Shown here: positions 1 to 5,052 of the stretch, in pieces
Layout of the letters: every line of letters starts with the position of its first letter
Position numbering within the stretch: the first letter of the stretch is position 1
Assembly: GCA_937884485.1 (NCBI GenBank)
Contig: CALGCG010000010.1
Span: 1 to 5,101, forward strand
Length of the DNA: 5,101 nt
Reading direction: 5' to 3'
DNA from: an uncultured Bacteroidales bacterium
GTDB lineage: Bacteria > Bacteroidota > Bacteroidia > Bacteroidales > P3
The notes under the pieces: generated by a model
The model's database searches: none
Seen by the model: the letters and a program-made list of their open reading frames with translations, nothing else
Told to the model about the DNA's origin: nothing
Program-made: the position numbers and the translations under genes

Positions 1-698
1 CCACGGTGGAGGACATCATCTTCCCCGTCTTCACCAACGCCACACTCATCGGCCCGCAGTACATCGACTTCTTCCGCCGCCACCTGAACATCGTGCCCAT
101 CGTGAGCCTCGAGGGCGACGCCATGGCCACCGACAACCGTCGCGGCAAGGGCGTCTACCAGCGCGCGCTGCTCTCCATGGAGATGCTGCACAAGGAGCAT
201 CTCTTCTTCGGCACCAGCATCACCGTCACCACGGAGAACTACCGCGAGGTGACGTCGCTGGAATACCTGCGCCACCTGGCGGAGCTGGGCTGCCGCCTGG
301 TGTTCTTCGTGGAGTATGTGCCTTTCGACGAGAGCACGCAGCACCTGGCCTTCAAGGACGAGCACGTGGCGGAGATGGAGCAACTGCTGGAGCAGCGCCG
401 CGAGGAGGTGAAGGAGATGATATTCCTCTCCTTCCCGGGCGACGAGAAGGCGCTGGACGGCTGCCTGGCCGCGGGCCGCGGGTTCTTCCACATAGGCCCC
501 GACGGCGCCGCCGAGCCCTGCCCCTTCTCGCCCTTCAGCGACAGCAACGTCGCCACCCTCGGCTTGAAGGAGGCCTTGCGGTCGCCCCTCTTCACCAAGA
601 TACGCGCCGCCAAAGCCCTCGGATGGGAGCACACCGGCGGCTGCACCCTCTACGAGCACCGCGAAGAGGTGGAGGCGATGTTAAAAATTAATAATTAA
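1..698 (+). CDS. Radical SAM protein, C-terminal part (5' truncated by window edge)
   Basis: The frame is open to the left edge (first whole codon at base 3) and ends at TAA 696-698. The GTG at 6 is only the first possible start inside the window, so the true start and the CxxxCxxC cluster motif lie outside. Counting from that GTG, residues 31-50 contain SLEGD...DNRRGKG, typical of the middle of a radical SAM barrel, followed by FFGTSITVT at 67-75, another barrel strand. The C-terminal part has Cys153, Cys172 (EPCPF) and Cys213 (GGC), a spacing suggesting ligands of an extra 4Fe-4S cluster as in SPASM/twitch domains. From family knowledge, such enzymes cleave S-adenosylmethionine reductively; the substrate cannot be told here. 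The last codons (LKINN) are already read from the AT-rich repeat that follows. The family is fairly sure; the specific role is unknown. Confidence 0.85.
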   Translation, partial: TVEDIIFPVFTNATLIGPQYIDFFRRHLNIVPIVSLEGDAMATDNRRGKGVYQRALLSMEMLHKEHLFFGTSITVTTENYREVTSLEYLRHLAELGCRLVFFVEYVPFDESTQHLAFKDEHVAEMEQLLEQRREEVKEMIFLSFPGDEKALDGCLAAGRGFFHIGPDGAAEPCPFSPFSDSNVATLGLKEALRSPLFTKIRAAKALGWEHTGGCTLYEHREEVEAMLKINN

Positions 699-728
699 TA
701 ATTAACAATTAAAAATTAACAATAAAAA
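680..728. repeat. 7-bp tandem repeat array (ATTAATA type), left arm
   Basis: Reading from 687 the bases fall into consecutive heptamers: ATTAATA, ATTAATA, ATTAACA, ATTAAAA, ATTAACA, ATAAAAA, preceded by GTTAAAA at 680-686. The array covers the last five sense codons and the stop codon of the radical SAM gene. Bases 686-705 are the exact reverse complement of 781-800 on the other side of the terminator. Because 7 is not a multiple of 3, the TAA in successive units falls in different frames, so the array stops translation in all frames. Confidence 0.85.
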
Positions 729-780
729 AATAAAATCGGCTGGCGCGGATTGATGCGTCAGCCGATTTTTTAGTTTTTTT
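722..780. terminator. Strong intrinsic terminator between convergent genes
   Basis: The left arm 732-746 pairs with 755-769 over 15 pairs around an 8-nt loop (747-754). All pairs are Watson-Crick except one G.U (743/758). A T-rich run at 766-780 follows, giving a textbook rho-independent terminator for the plus-strand gene. Read on the minus strand, the A-rich run 722-735 gives a U tract too, but the G.U becomes a C.A mismatch, so it should work in both directions with a bias to the plus strand. It separates the radical SAM gene from the beta-barrel gene. Confidence 0.9.
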
Positions 781-800
781 TTAATTATTAATTATTAATT
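781..800. repeat. Inverted copy of the 7-bp repeat array, right arm
   Basis: This is a perfect 20-bp reverse complement of 686-705. It contains two TATTAAT heptamers (786-792 and 793-799), the complement of ATTAATA on the left. It holds the last sense codon (Asn) and the stop codon (795-797) of the minus-strand beta-barrel gene. The pair of arms could form an outer stem around the terminator hairpin. Confidence 0.8.
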
Positions 801-1508
801 CATAGACAGATGGTACCCCAGGCTGACCAGCAGGAAGCCCTGGCCGTAGCCGCTGAGGGAGGGCTGCGAGCGGCGGACGGTGATGGGGATGTCGTTGTCG
901 GGGCCTGTGAGGAAGGAGTCGTAGGCAATGATGTCGGCCCCCGCGGGCAGCGCGTCGCCGCCCTTGCCGAAAGGGTTGCCGAGCATGAGGTAGCTGACAC
1001 CCAGCGAGAAATGTTCATTAAAAAAGAAGTCGCCGCCCACCTTGCAGGCAAAGCCCCAGCCGCTCTCGTTCATGCCGTCCATCACCCGGGGCGCCGACAT
1101 CTGGCGGCAGATGATGTTGCGCCAGTAGCCGCCCGCGGTGGCATAGAGGTCGAACGCCATTCCGTGCCCCAGTTCCGCCATATAGCCCACGCCGACGGTG
1201 AAAGGGAAGAACATGAAGCGGTTGGTGTACATCTTGCTGTCCAGCGGCACCGCCAGATGGTCGGGGTCGCTGGTCGAGAGCCAGTGCACACCGTCCAGCA
1301 TGGCCGTCAGATACAGCGGCGTACGGCCCACAAAACGCTGCACATTGACGCCTGCCACCAAGGCGGTGGACAGCTCGGGGGCATTGTCGCTGGCGCCGGC
1401 AGGCAGGGCCAATCCCACCGACAAGCCTCCGCCCCACCCCTGGGCTCCGCCCATGGGACATAGGCTGCAAATCAGGCATATAAAAAGGAGCAAATGTTTA
1501 TATTTCAT
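795..1508 (-). CDS. Small outer-membrane beta-barrel (porin-like) protein with signal peptide
   Basis: A 237-aa protein. I chose ATG 1508 because it begins a clear signal peptide: MKYKH, a hydrophobic run LLLFICLICSLC, then a likely signal peptidase I site at GGA|Q (residue 22/23). The frame stays open to 1607, but those 33 upstream residues put a non-membrane stretch before the signal and run into the divergent promoter region. The mature part shows about eight amphipathic Gly/aromatic-rich strands (for example GGGLSVGLALPAG, FTVGVGYMAEL, FDLYATAGGYW, HFSLGVSYLMLG, FLLVSLGYHL), fitting an 8-stranded OmpA/OmpX-like barrel. From family knowledge such proteins sit in the outer membrane; no ligand can be inferred. 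A purine-rich GAAAGAAGAAG precedes the start. Only a degenerate promoter box (TTATTTTG, 1541-1534) is visible upstream. Fold moderately sure, function unknown. Confidence 0.75.
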   Translation of the reverse strand: MKYKHLLLFICLICSLCPMGGAQGWGGGLSVGLALPAGASDNAPELSTALVAGVNVQRFVGRTPLYLTAMLDGVHWLSTSDPDHLAVPLDSKMYTNRFMFFPFTVGVGYMAELGHGMAFDLYATAGGYWRNIICRQMSAPRVMDGMNESGWGFACKVGGDFFFNEHFSLGVSYLMLGNPFGKGGDALPAGADIIAYDSFLTGPDNDIPITVRRSQPSLSGYGQGFLLVSLGYHLSMN

Positions 1509-1561
1509 ACTTCTTCTTTCGCAGGTGATACACCAAAATAACGCCCCAAGCGAAAAATTAT

Positions 1562-1592
1562 TTTGTCGTTTGCAAAACAATTCGTAATTTTG
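1562..1592 (+). promoter_or_regulatory. Bacteroidetes-type promoter (TTTG / TAnnTTTG)
   Basis: TTTG at 1562-1565 and TAATTTTG at 1585-1592 match the published Bacteroides -33 and -7 elements with a 19-bp gap. The expected start of transcription is a few bases past 1592, leaving a short leader of roughly 20-25 nt before ATG 1622. No Shine-Dalgarno is visible in that leader, as is usual for this phylum. Confidence 0.65.
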
Positions 1593-1621
1593 CAGGCAGA
1601 AAACCAAACATTTTTTGCATC

Positions 1622-2392
1622 ATGACCATCCGTGACCACGAAGAAAAGCTCTTTACCAAATGGGCTCAGCGTGCCCGCAAGCTGCACGACCCCGACATGA
1701 TAACCAAGGACGGCCTGCTCTACCGCGGCGAGCTCTGGTTCGACGGCATCAACCAGGCGCACAAGTCAGCCAACGAGGAGCAGCTGTGGAACGACGCCGG
1801 CATGCGCCTCTTGGTGCTCTCCAAAGAGCTCTACGACGAGGACTGCTGGGACATCCGCAGCGAGACGGGCCGTGTGCCCACGCCGCACCTCACCAACCGC
1901 ACGGCACTGCGTTTCTTCCCCAACCTGGAGCTCTGGGCCTATGGTCTGATGACCATACCGGACCGCAAGGTGGCCACCTTCAGCCGCGCCGACAATCCCG
2001 CGCGCCTGCAGGGCTTCTACGAGAACGCCCCCATCGCCCGCGTCAACTGCAAGAAGCAGCCCGACACCCGCGCCGCCAGCAACACGGTGCTGCAGCGATA
2101 CATGGAGAACTACGCCGACCTGCTGAAAGAGCAGATCACCATGTACGGCGCCGACATCATCCTCTGCATCGGCGGACAGGGCATCATGGTGGACTTCCTG
2201 CAACGGCACGTGTGGAAAGACCTCGAGCAGTTCAACAGCCACTGCTGGTACTCTGCCAAGGCCAACGTGCTTGTGGTCAAGCAATACCACCCCAACTACA
2301 ACGTCTACAGCCGCAAGGAGATGTACACCTCGCTCATGCACGACTACCAAGCCTTCCTCAAAGCAACACCGCAGTTTCCGACACAGCGATAG
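1622..2392 (+). CDS. Conserved hypothetical protein, possible uracil-DNA glycosylase-like fold
   Basis: A 256-aa soluble protein with no signal peptide or membrane segment. ATG 1622 lies just behind a good promoter; the stop is TAG 2390-2392. I do not recognise a named family, but the order of segments resembles the uracil-DNA glycosylase superfamily: a first strand with acidic residues (MRLLVLSKE, 61-69, then DEDCWDIRSE), a strand with VNCKKQP (141-147) where UDG families have N-V-x-K-C-R-P, a strand ADIILCIGG (177-185) matching 'vIv-lG', and a last strand NVLVVKQYHPN (215-225) ending in HPN where UDGs have HPS/HPA. Between them lies a helical region (155-175). If right, it may bind nucleic acid or a nucleotide-like ligand, but the GE-x-PG motif of family 4 enzymes is absent, so glycosylase activity is not implied. 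The gene is divergent from the beta-barrel gene and ends against the palindrome at 2399. Confidence 0.85.
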   Translation: MTIRDHEEKLFTKWAQRARKLHDPDMITKDGLLYRGELWFDGINQAHKSANEEQLWNDAGMRLLVLSKELYDEDCWDIRSETGRVPTPHLTNRTALRFFPNLELWAYGLMTIPDRKVATFSRADNPARLQGFYENAPIARVNCKKQPDTRAASNTVLQRYMENYADLLKEQITMYGADIILCIGGQGIMVDFLQRHVWKDLEQFNSHCWYSAKANVLVVKQYHPNYNVYSRKEMYTSLMHDYQAFLKATPQFPTQR

Positions 2393-2398
2393 ATAAAA

Positions 2399-2479
2399 TA
2401 GGAATTAGGAAATAGAAATTTGGAATTAGGTTTCCGTTCACAGAACACCTAATTCCAAATTTCTATTTCCTAATTCCTA
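2399..2479. repeat. Perfect 33-bp inverted repeat built of 7-bp units
   Basis: Bases 2399-2431 are the exact reverse complement of 2447-2479, separated by 15 bp. The left arm falls into heptamers GGAATTA (2401), GGAAATA (2408), GAAATTT (2415), GGAATTA (2422); the right arm mirrors this with TAATTCC units. Inside the spacer GTTC-ACA-GAAC (2436-2446) forms a further 4-bp stem. It fills the gap between the convergent genes ending at 2392 and 2486, where a bidirectional terminator is expected, and no other terminator is visible. There is no U tract after either arm, so termination would be non-canonical; mRNA 3'-end protection is the other plausible role. Confidence 0.9.
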
Positions 2480-2485
2480 ATCTCC

Positions 2486-2908
2486 CTACTTCTTGTGGAA
2501 GACGAGCTCCGAAGTGCCGAGGATGTTTCTCATGTTCTCCGGGATGGCATAAATGAGCATCGAATCGCCGGCATAGGTAAGCTCAAGCTTTTCGATGTAC
2601 TGGTTTTGGGTCAGGACGACCACTTTTTTGCCATCGAAGGTATAGTCGAAATCACCATCGAGGTTGATAGGCAACATCTGCGCAATGTTTTCGGGCAGAA
2701 CGAGTGTGGCGTGGCATTTGCTCTCGCTGGTGAAGGCAAGGTCCATGGTCAGCGTGGCAGAACCTAACACGGGAACGCTGAAAGAGTGCACACATTCCCA
2801 ATTCGTACCCACAAGCGATACGGTGTTACTGTCCTCATCGTCTTTGGAGCACGACACATTCATCAACAAGGCCATCGGCAAGAATGCCATTAGAAGAAGC
2901 TTTTTCAT
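2486..2908 (-). CDS. Small lipoprotein, probably surface-exposed
   Basis: A 140-aa protein starting at ATG 2908. The N-terminus is a lipoprotein signal: MKK, hydrophobic LLLMAFLPMALLM, then N-V-S-Cys20. Asn at -3 is atypical, but V-S-C and what follows are convincing. Residues 21-26 (S-K-D-D-E-D) fit the Bacteroidetes lipoprotein export signal (a Lys followed by acidic residues close after the Cys), which in Bacteroides and Capnocytophaga directs lipoproteins to the cell surface. The rest (about 30-140) is predicted beta-rich with a GTNWECV motif near the start, in the style of small lipocalin-like domains of this phylum; no catalytic motif is seen. It lies 79 bp behind the short-chain dehydrogenase on the same strand but has its own promoter, so it need not be co-transcribed. 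Its GC content seems lower than that of neighbouring genes. Ligand unknown. Confidence 0.85.
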   Translation of the reverse strand: MKKLLLMAFLPMALLMNVSCSKDDEDSNTVSLVGTNWECVHSFSVPVLGSATLTMDLAFTSESKCHATLVLPENIAQMLPINLDGDFDYTFDGKKVVVLTQNQYIEKLELTYAGDSMLIYAIPENMRNILGTSELVFHKK

Positions 2909-2961
2909 AACATTTTGATTTTAAAATTATTCAATATTTTTTAAAAGTTTAAATACGCCTA

Positions 2962-2992
2962 CAAAGATACACATTTATTTTCATTCGTCAAA
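2962..2992 (-). promoter_or_regulatory. Bacteroidetes-type promoter of the lipoprotein gene
   Basis: On the minus strand TTTG (2992-2989) and TATCTTTG (2969-2962) are exact matches to the -33 and -7 elements, with a 19-bp gap. The -33 element overlaps the stop codon (2988-2990) of the short-chain dehydrogenase gene. Transcription would begin about 45-50 nt before ATG 2908, giving a very AT-rich leader. Confidence 0.7.
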
Positions 2993-3836
2993 AAGAAAAA
3001 CGAGCGGCGCGACGCATCATGGCGTCCCACCAGCGCGCCGGCAAAAGCCAATGGAAGAAGACGGCGGACCCCGAAAGGCGTCCTTTGCGATAACGCGCCT
3101 TGGGGTGGCGGCTGTCGACGGCGCGCAGCACCTGACGGGTAATGACAGAGGGCTTGGAGAGGAGGTTGGACTCATAGAAATGGCGCAGGGAGCGGCTCCA
3201 GCGAGAGGCCTCCTGCTCATAGGCGGTGCCCTGCGACGACTGCTGCAGGTGGTCAGCAGCAATGAGTCCCCAGTCCGTCTTAATGGCGCCGGGCTCTATC
3301 ATCGACACCTCGATGCCGAAAGGTTTCATTTCCATGCGCAGGGCGTCACTGAATGCCTCGACCGAATACTTAGACACATGGTACCAGCCACCGAAATAGA
3401 ACACCGAACGGCCCGCGATGGAAGAGGTGTTGATGATGCGGCCACCGCCCTGTCTGCGCATGGCCGGCAGCACCAGCTGGCACAGGCGGGCCAGTCCGAA
3501 GACATTGACCTCAAGCTGGCGGCGGGCCTCCTCCATGGGCACCGTCTCAATGGCGCCAAAGAAGCCGTAGCCGGCATTGTTCACCAAGACATCGATGCGG
3601 CCCTCCCTCTGCAATATATCCGCCACACCTTGCGACATGGAGTCCTCGTCGGTTACATCCATACGGATCACCTCTATACCTTTAGCTTTCAGCGGTTCCA
3701 TCAACTCAAGCCGACGGGCGGCGGCATAGACCTTATGGCCGCGAGCGGCAAGGGCCTGCGCAGCATCGAACCCGATGCCGCTGCTGGCTCCCGTAACCAA
3801 TATCACCTTCTTTTCTTTGCGCATAGCTGTTGTCAT
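2988..3836 (-). CDS. SDR family NAD(P)-dependent oxidoreductase
   Basis: A 282-aa classical short-chain dehydrogenase/reductase. The cofactor-binding motif TGASSGIG is at 15-22, with ARR after the second strand (40-42), compatible with but not proof of NADP preference. The acidic DVTD at 60-63 contacts the adenine ring in this family, and NNAG is at 86-89. The catalytic tetrad reads Asn111, Ser139 (in NTSSIAG), Tyr152 and Lys156 (YHVSK), followed by PGAIKT (182-187). All key residues are present, so it should be an active oxidoreductase acting on a carbonyl or hydroxyl group; the substrate is not predictable. The roughly 95 residues after the PG motif form an Arg-rich, Trp-containing tail longer than in FabG (about 245 aa), as in SDRs acting on bulky or lipid-like substrates. 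The ATG at 3836 could be replaced by Met5 (3824), which lies closer to the fold. No clear promoter was found upstream. Confidence 0.92.
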   Translation of the reverse strand: MTTAMRKEKKVILVTGASSGIGFDAAQALAARGHKVYAAARRLELMEPLKAKGIEVIRMDVTDEDSMSQGVADILQREGRIDVLVNNAGYGFFGAIETVPMEEARRQLEVNVFGLARLCQLVLPAMRRQGGGRIINTSSIAGRSVFYFGGWYHVSKYSVEAFSDALRMEMKPFGIEVSMIEPGAIKTDWGLIAADHLQQSSQGTAYEQEASRWSRSLRHFYESNLLSKPSVITRQVLRAVDSRHPKARYRKGRLSGSAVFFHWLLPARWWDAMMRRAARFSF

Positions 3837-3870
3837 TTTTGCATTAGAATAACGTCACAGCGTTTTTTTT

Positions 3871-3901
3871 ATTGCCATTTGAGAATAAAATCGTATTTTT
3901 G
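3871..3901 (+). promoter_or_regulatory. Bacteroidetes-type promoter of the small membrane protein gene
   Basis: TATTTTTG at 3894-3901 matches the -7 element exactly. At the usual 19-bp distance ATTG (3871-3874) matches three of four bases of the -33 element. The start codon at 3924 follows 22 bp after the -7 box, which supports starting the protein there rather than further upstream. Confidence 0.55.
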
Positions 3902-3923
3902 CACATCAAAATATAACAAAGAC

Positions 3924-4310
3924 ATGCAGATTTCCAAGAAGACCAAAATCATTACAATCATCTCATCCATAGCAGTATTACTGCTCGGATTGTTCATCTT
4001 TTTTCACTTCTTCTTTGTCTACAGCACCGGTGTCAATGCCGGCGACCTGAACTATTTCCAGGAGGAAGGCATCGTTTTCAAAACCTATGAAGGCAAGATG
4101 ATACAGAGCGGTTTCAAGTCCGTCGGCAAGAGTACCGAAGGTCTGCACTCCAACGAGCTGAAGTTTTCCGTGACCGACCAGCAGGTGGCTGACACCCTGA
4201 TGCGTGCCTCCGGCAAACACGTCGAGCTGCGTTGGAAACGCTACCTGGGCACCCTGCCGTGGCGCGGCAACAGCCAGTATGTCGTCACCGAGGTGATGTC
4301 AATCGAATAA
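3924..4310 (+). CDS. Conserved small membrane-anchored protein (Bacteroidetes family)
   Basis: A 128-aa protein starting at ATG 3924. A basic N-terminus (MQISKKTK) is followed by one hydrophobic segment at about 9-33 (IITIISSIAVLLLGLFIFFHFFFVY written in two parts: IITIISSIAVLLL, then GLFIFFHFFFVY), and then a roughly 95-residue globular part outside the membrane, probably periplasmic. Landmarks are YSTGVNAGDL (33-42), GIVFKTYEGKM (49-59), FSVTDQQVADTL (81-92) and LPWRGNSQYVVT (111-122). From memory, this pattern (YSTGVRxG..., FKTYEG, PWRG-S/T-xY) belongs to a short conserved Bacteroidetes family of unknown function that databases have sometimes labelled '6-phosphogluconate dehydrogenase'. 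Nothing here supports that label: there is no nucleotide-binding motif and it is far too short. The frame also stays open upstream to 3051, but that stretch is antisense to the SDR gene. Confidence 0.85.
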   Translation: MQISKKTKIITIISSIAVLLLGLFIFFHFFFVYSTGVNAGDLNYFQEEGIVFKTYEGKMIQSGFKSVGKSTEGLHSNELKFSVTDQQVADTLMRASGKHVELRWKRYLGTLPWRGNSQYVVTEVMSIE

Positions 4311-4340
4311 ACACACAACCTCGACATTACATTTCCATCA

Positions 4341-4379
4341 ACTTCAAGCAGGAACCTCCCACAGGTTCCTGCTTGAAGT
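4341..4379. other. Perfect 17-bp stem-loop without U tract
   Basis: Bases 4341-4357 pair perfectly with 4363-4379 around a 5-nt loop (4358-4362). It starts 30 bp after the stop codon of the small membrane protein gene. Neither strand has a T run right after the stem, so it is not a standard intrinsic terminator. It may attenuate transcription or protect the 3' end of the upstream message. Confidence 0.75.
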
Positions 4380-4403
4380 ATATAGCGTTATGCCAAATTG
4401 ATA

Positions 4404-4417
4404 TTAACAAATGTTAA
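4404..4417. promoter_or_regulatory. Small dyad TTAAC-N4-GTTAA, possible operator
   Basis: A perfect 5-bp inverted repeat (4404-4408 / 4413-4417) lies 58 bp before ATG 4476 in an AT-rich gap. The symmetry would suit a dimeric DNA-binding protein, but such short AT-rich dyads also arise by chance. The nearest promoter-like box, TATATTGG at 4447-4454, misses the consensus by one base and has no partner -33 element. Confidence 0.25.
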
Positions 4418-4475
4418 AAAAATGAATTTTTCACGTCTGTCAACTATATATTGGTGTAAAAAAAAATCAATAACT

Positions 4476-4982
4476 ATGGAGCAAAACAAAACACACCGCA
4501 CCAAGAGCAAAGCAGCCAAAACCATGAATCTACTCAGCGCCATCGAGAGCGTGGCCGTCAGCGCCAAGGACTCGCAGCTGTGCGACCAGTTCTTCGTCGA
4601 ACGCAAGGCGGAGCTGAAGTTCCTTGCCGACAGCTATGGCATCACGCCGCTGCAGGCGACCCTGTTCTGCGTCTGCATGGAGCGGGGGCCGCACCGCATT
4701 GACTTCGACGACGACGCACTGTTAAAGGACATCCTGCGGCCCGACACAACCGATGAGCTTGTGCTGGCAGACACGATGACCGTTGCCGAGGCAGAGGAAG
4801 CCATCAACGCCAGCCTCGTCGAAGACAGCTTCGTCGACATCCGTGCCACCGGCAGCTATAACATCACAACGGACCTTCCCCTGAAGGAAATCCGAAAGCC
4901 CCATATGTTGATGATTAACAATCGGCGTGGAATAGAAGAGCTGAAAAAGAAATTAGAAGCCCCCGACGATCAATACGAGTAA
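4476..4982 (+). CDS. Stand-alone protein resembling the N-terminal domain of Bacteroidetes AAA ATPases
   Basis: A 168-aa protein; I start it at ATG 4476 because the in-frame TTG at 4398 would add 26 residues read from AT-rich spacer with no coding character. It opens with a basic, Lys/Thr-rich tail (1-16). Residues 40-72 (FVERKAELKFLADSYG, then ITPLQATLFCVCMERG) resemble the helical N-terminal domain found in front of the ATPase core in a Bacteroidetes AAA family (pattern FL...GLTPxQavLF..FMER, remembered, not searched). The following region (73-168) is acidic, holds two likely helix-turn segments, and ends in a charged helix (EELKKKLEAP). No Walker A or B motif follows: the frame stops at 4982, about 40 bp before the rRNA terminator. 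So it is either an independent adaptor-like protein or the remnant of a longer gene. The reading frame is intact, and a stand-alone protein seems more likely. Confidence 0.75.
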   Translation: MEQNKTHRTKSKAAKTMNLLSAIESVAVSAKDSQLCDQFFVERKAELKFLADSYGITPLQATLFCVCMERGPHRIDFDDDALLKDILRPDTTDELVLADTMTVAEAEEAINASLVEDSFVDIRATGSYNITTDLPLKEIRKPHMLMINNRRGIEELKKKLEAPDDQYE

Positions 4983-5014
4983 TACTAATGATACTAAAAA
5001 AGAAAGGACAAAAC

Positions 5015-5044
5015 AAAAAAAAGGGAACCGAAATCGGTTCCCTT
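5015..5044 (-). terminator. Intrinsic terminator of the rRNA operon
   Basis: GGGAACCG (5023-5030) pairs with CGGTTCCC (5035-5042) around the loop AAAT, and two more A-T pairs extend the stem (5021-5022 with 5043-5044). On the minus strand the stem is followed by eight U (5022-5015), the proper arrangement for ending transcription that comes from the 5S gene. In the plus direction the U tract is missing, so it is only a weak terminator for the 168-aa protein gene. Confidence 0.9.
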
Positions 5045-5052
5045 AAAAAGAT

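Noticed and set aside
680..800. CRISPR array or mobile element ends
   Set aside because: The units are only 7 bp with no unique spacers between them, there is no transposase gene and no target-site duplication.
810..1463. 217-codon open frame on the plus strand opposite the beta-barrel gene
   Set aside because: It is compositionally a shadow of the GC-rich minus-strand gene, which has a signal peptide and barrel strands; the shadow has no recognisable motif.
1534..1541. Promoter for the beta-barrel gene (TTATTTTG on the minus strand)
   Set aside because: One mismatch in the -7 box and no TTTG at the right distance, so it was not listed as a feature.
1509..1607. 33-residue N-terminal extension of the beta-barrel protein
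   Set aside because: It would place a Cys/aromatic-rich stretch before a clear signal peptide and overlap the divergent promoter region, so Met at 1508 is the better start.
1766..2350. 194-codon minus-strand and overlapping 251-codon plus-strand open frames inside the UDG-like gene
   Set aside because: They are His/Arg/Val-rich or Gln/Arg-rich shadows with no motif; the 256-aa frame has ordered strands, a promoter and a normal composition.
3051..4310. 419-codon open frame on the plus strand, of which the small membrane protein is the last 128 residues
   Set aside because: The first 290 codons are antisense to a dehydrogenase with all its catalytic motifs and cross the intergenic region. A promoter and a natural membrane anchor start support ATG 3924, so this is a chance in-frame opening, not a fusion.
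4398..4475. Upstream TTG start adding 26 residues to the 168-aa protein
   Set aside because: The added stretch is AT-rich spacer with poly-Lys codons and no coding character, and the downstream ATG begins the normal-looking protein.
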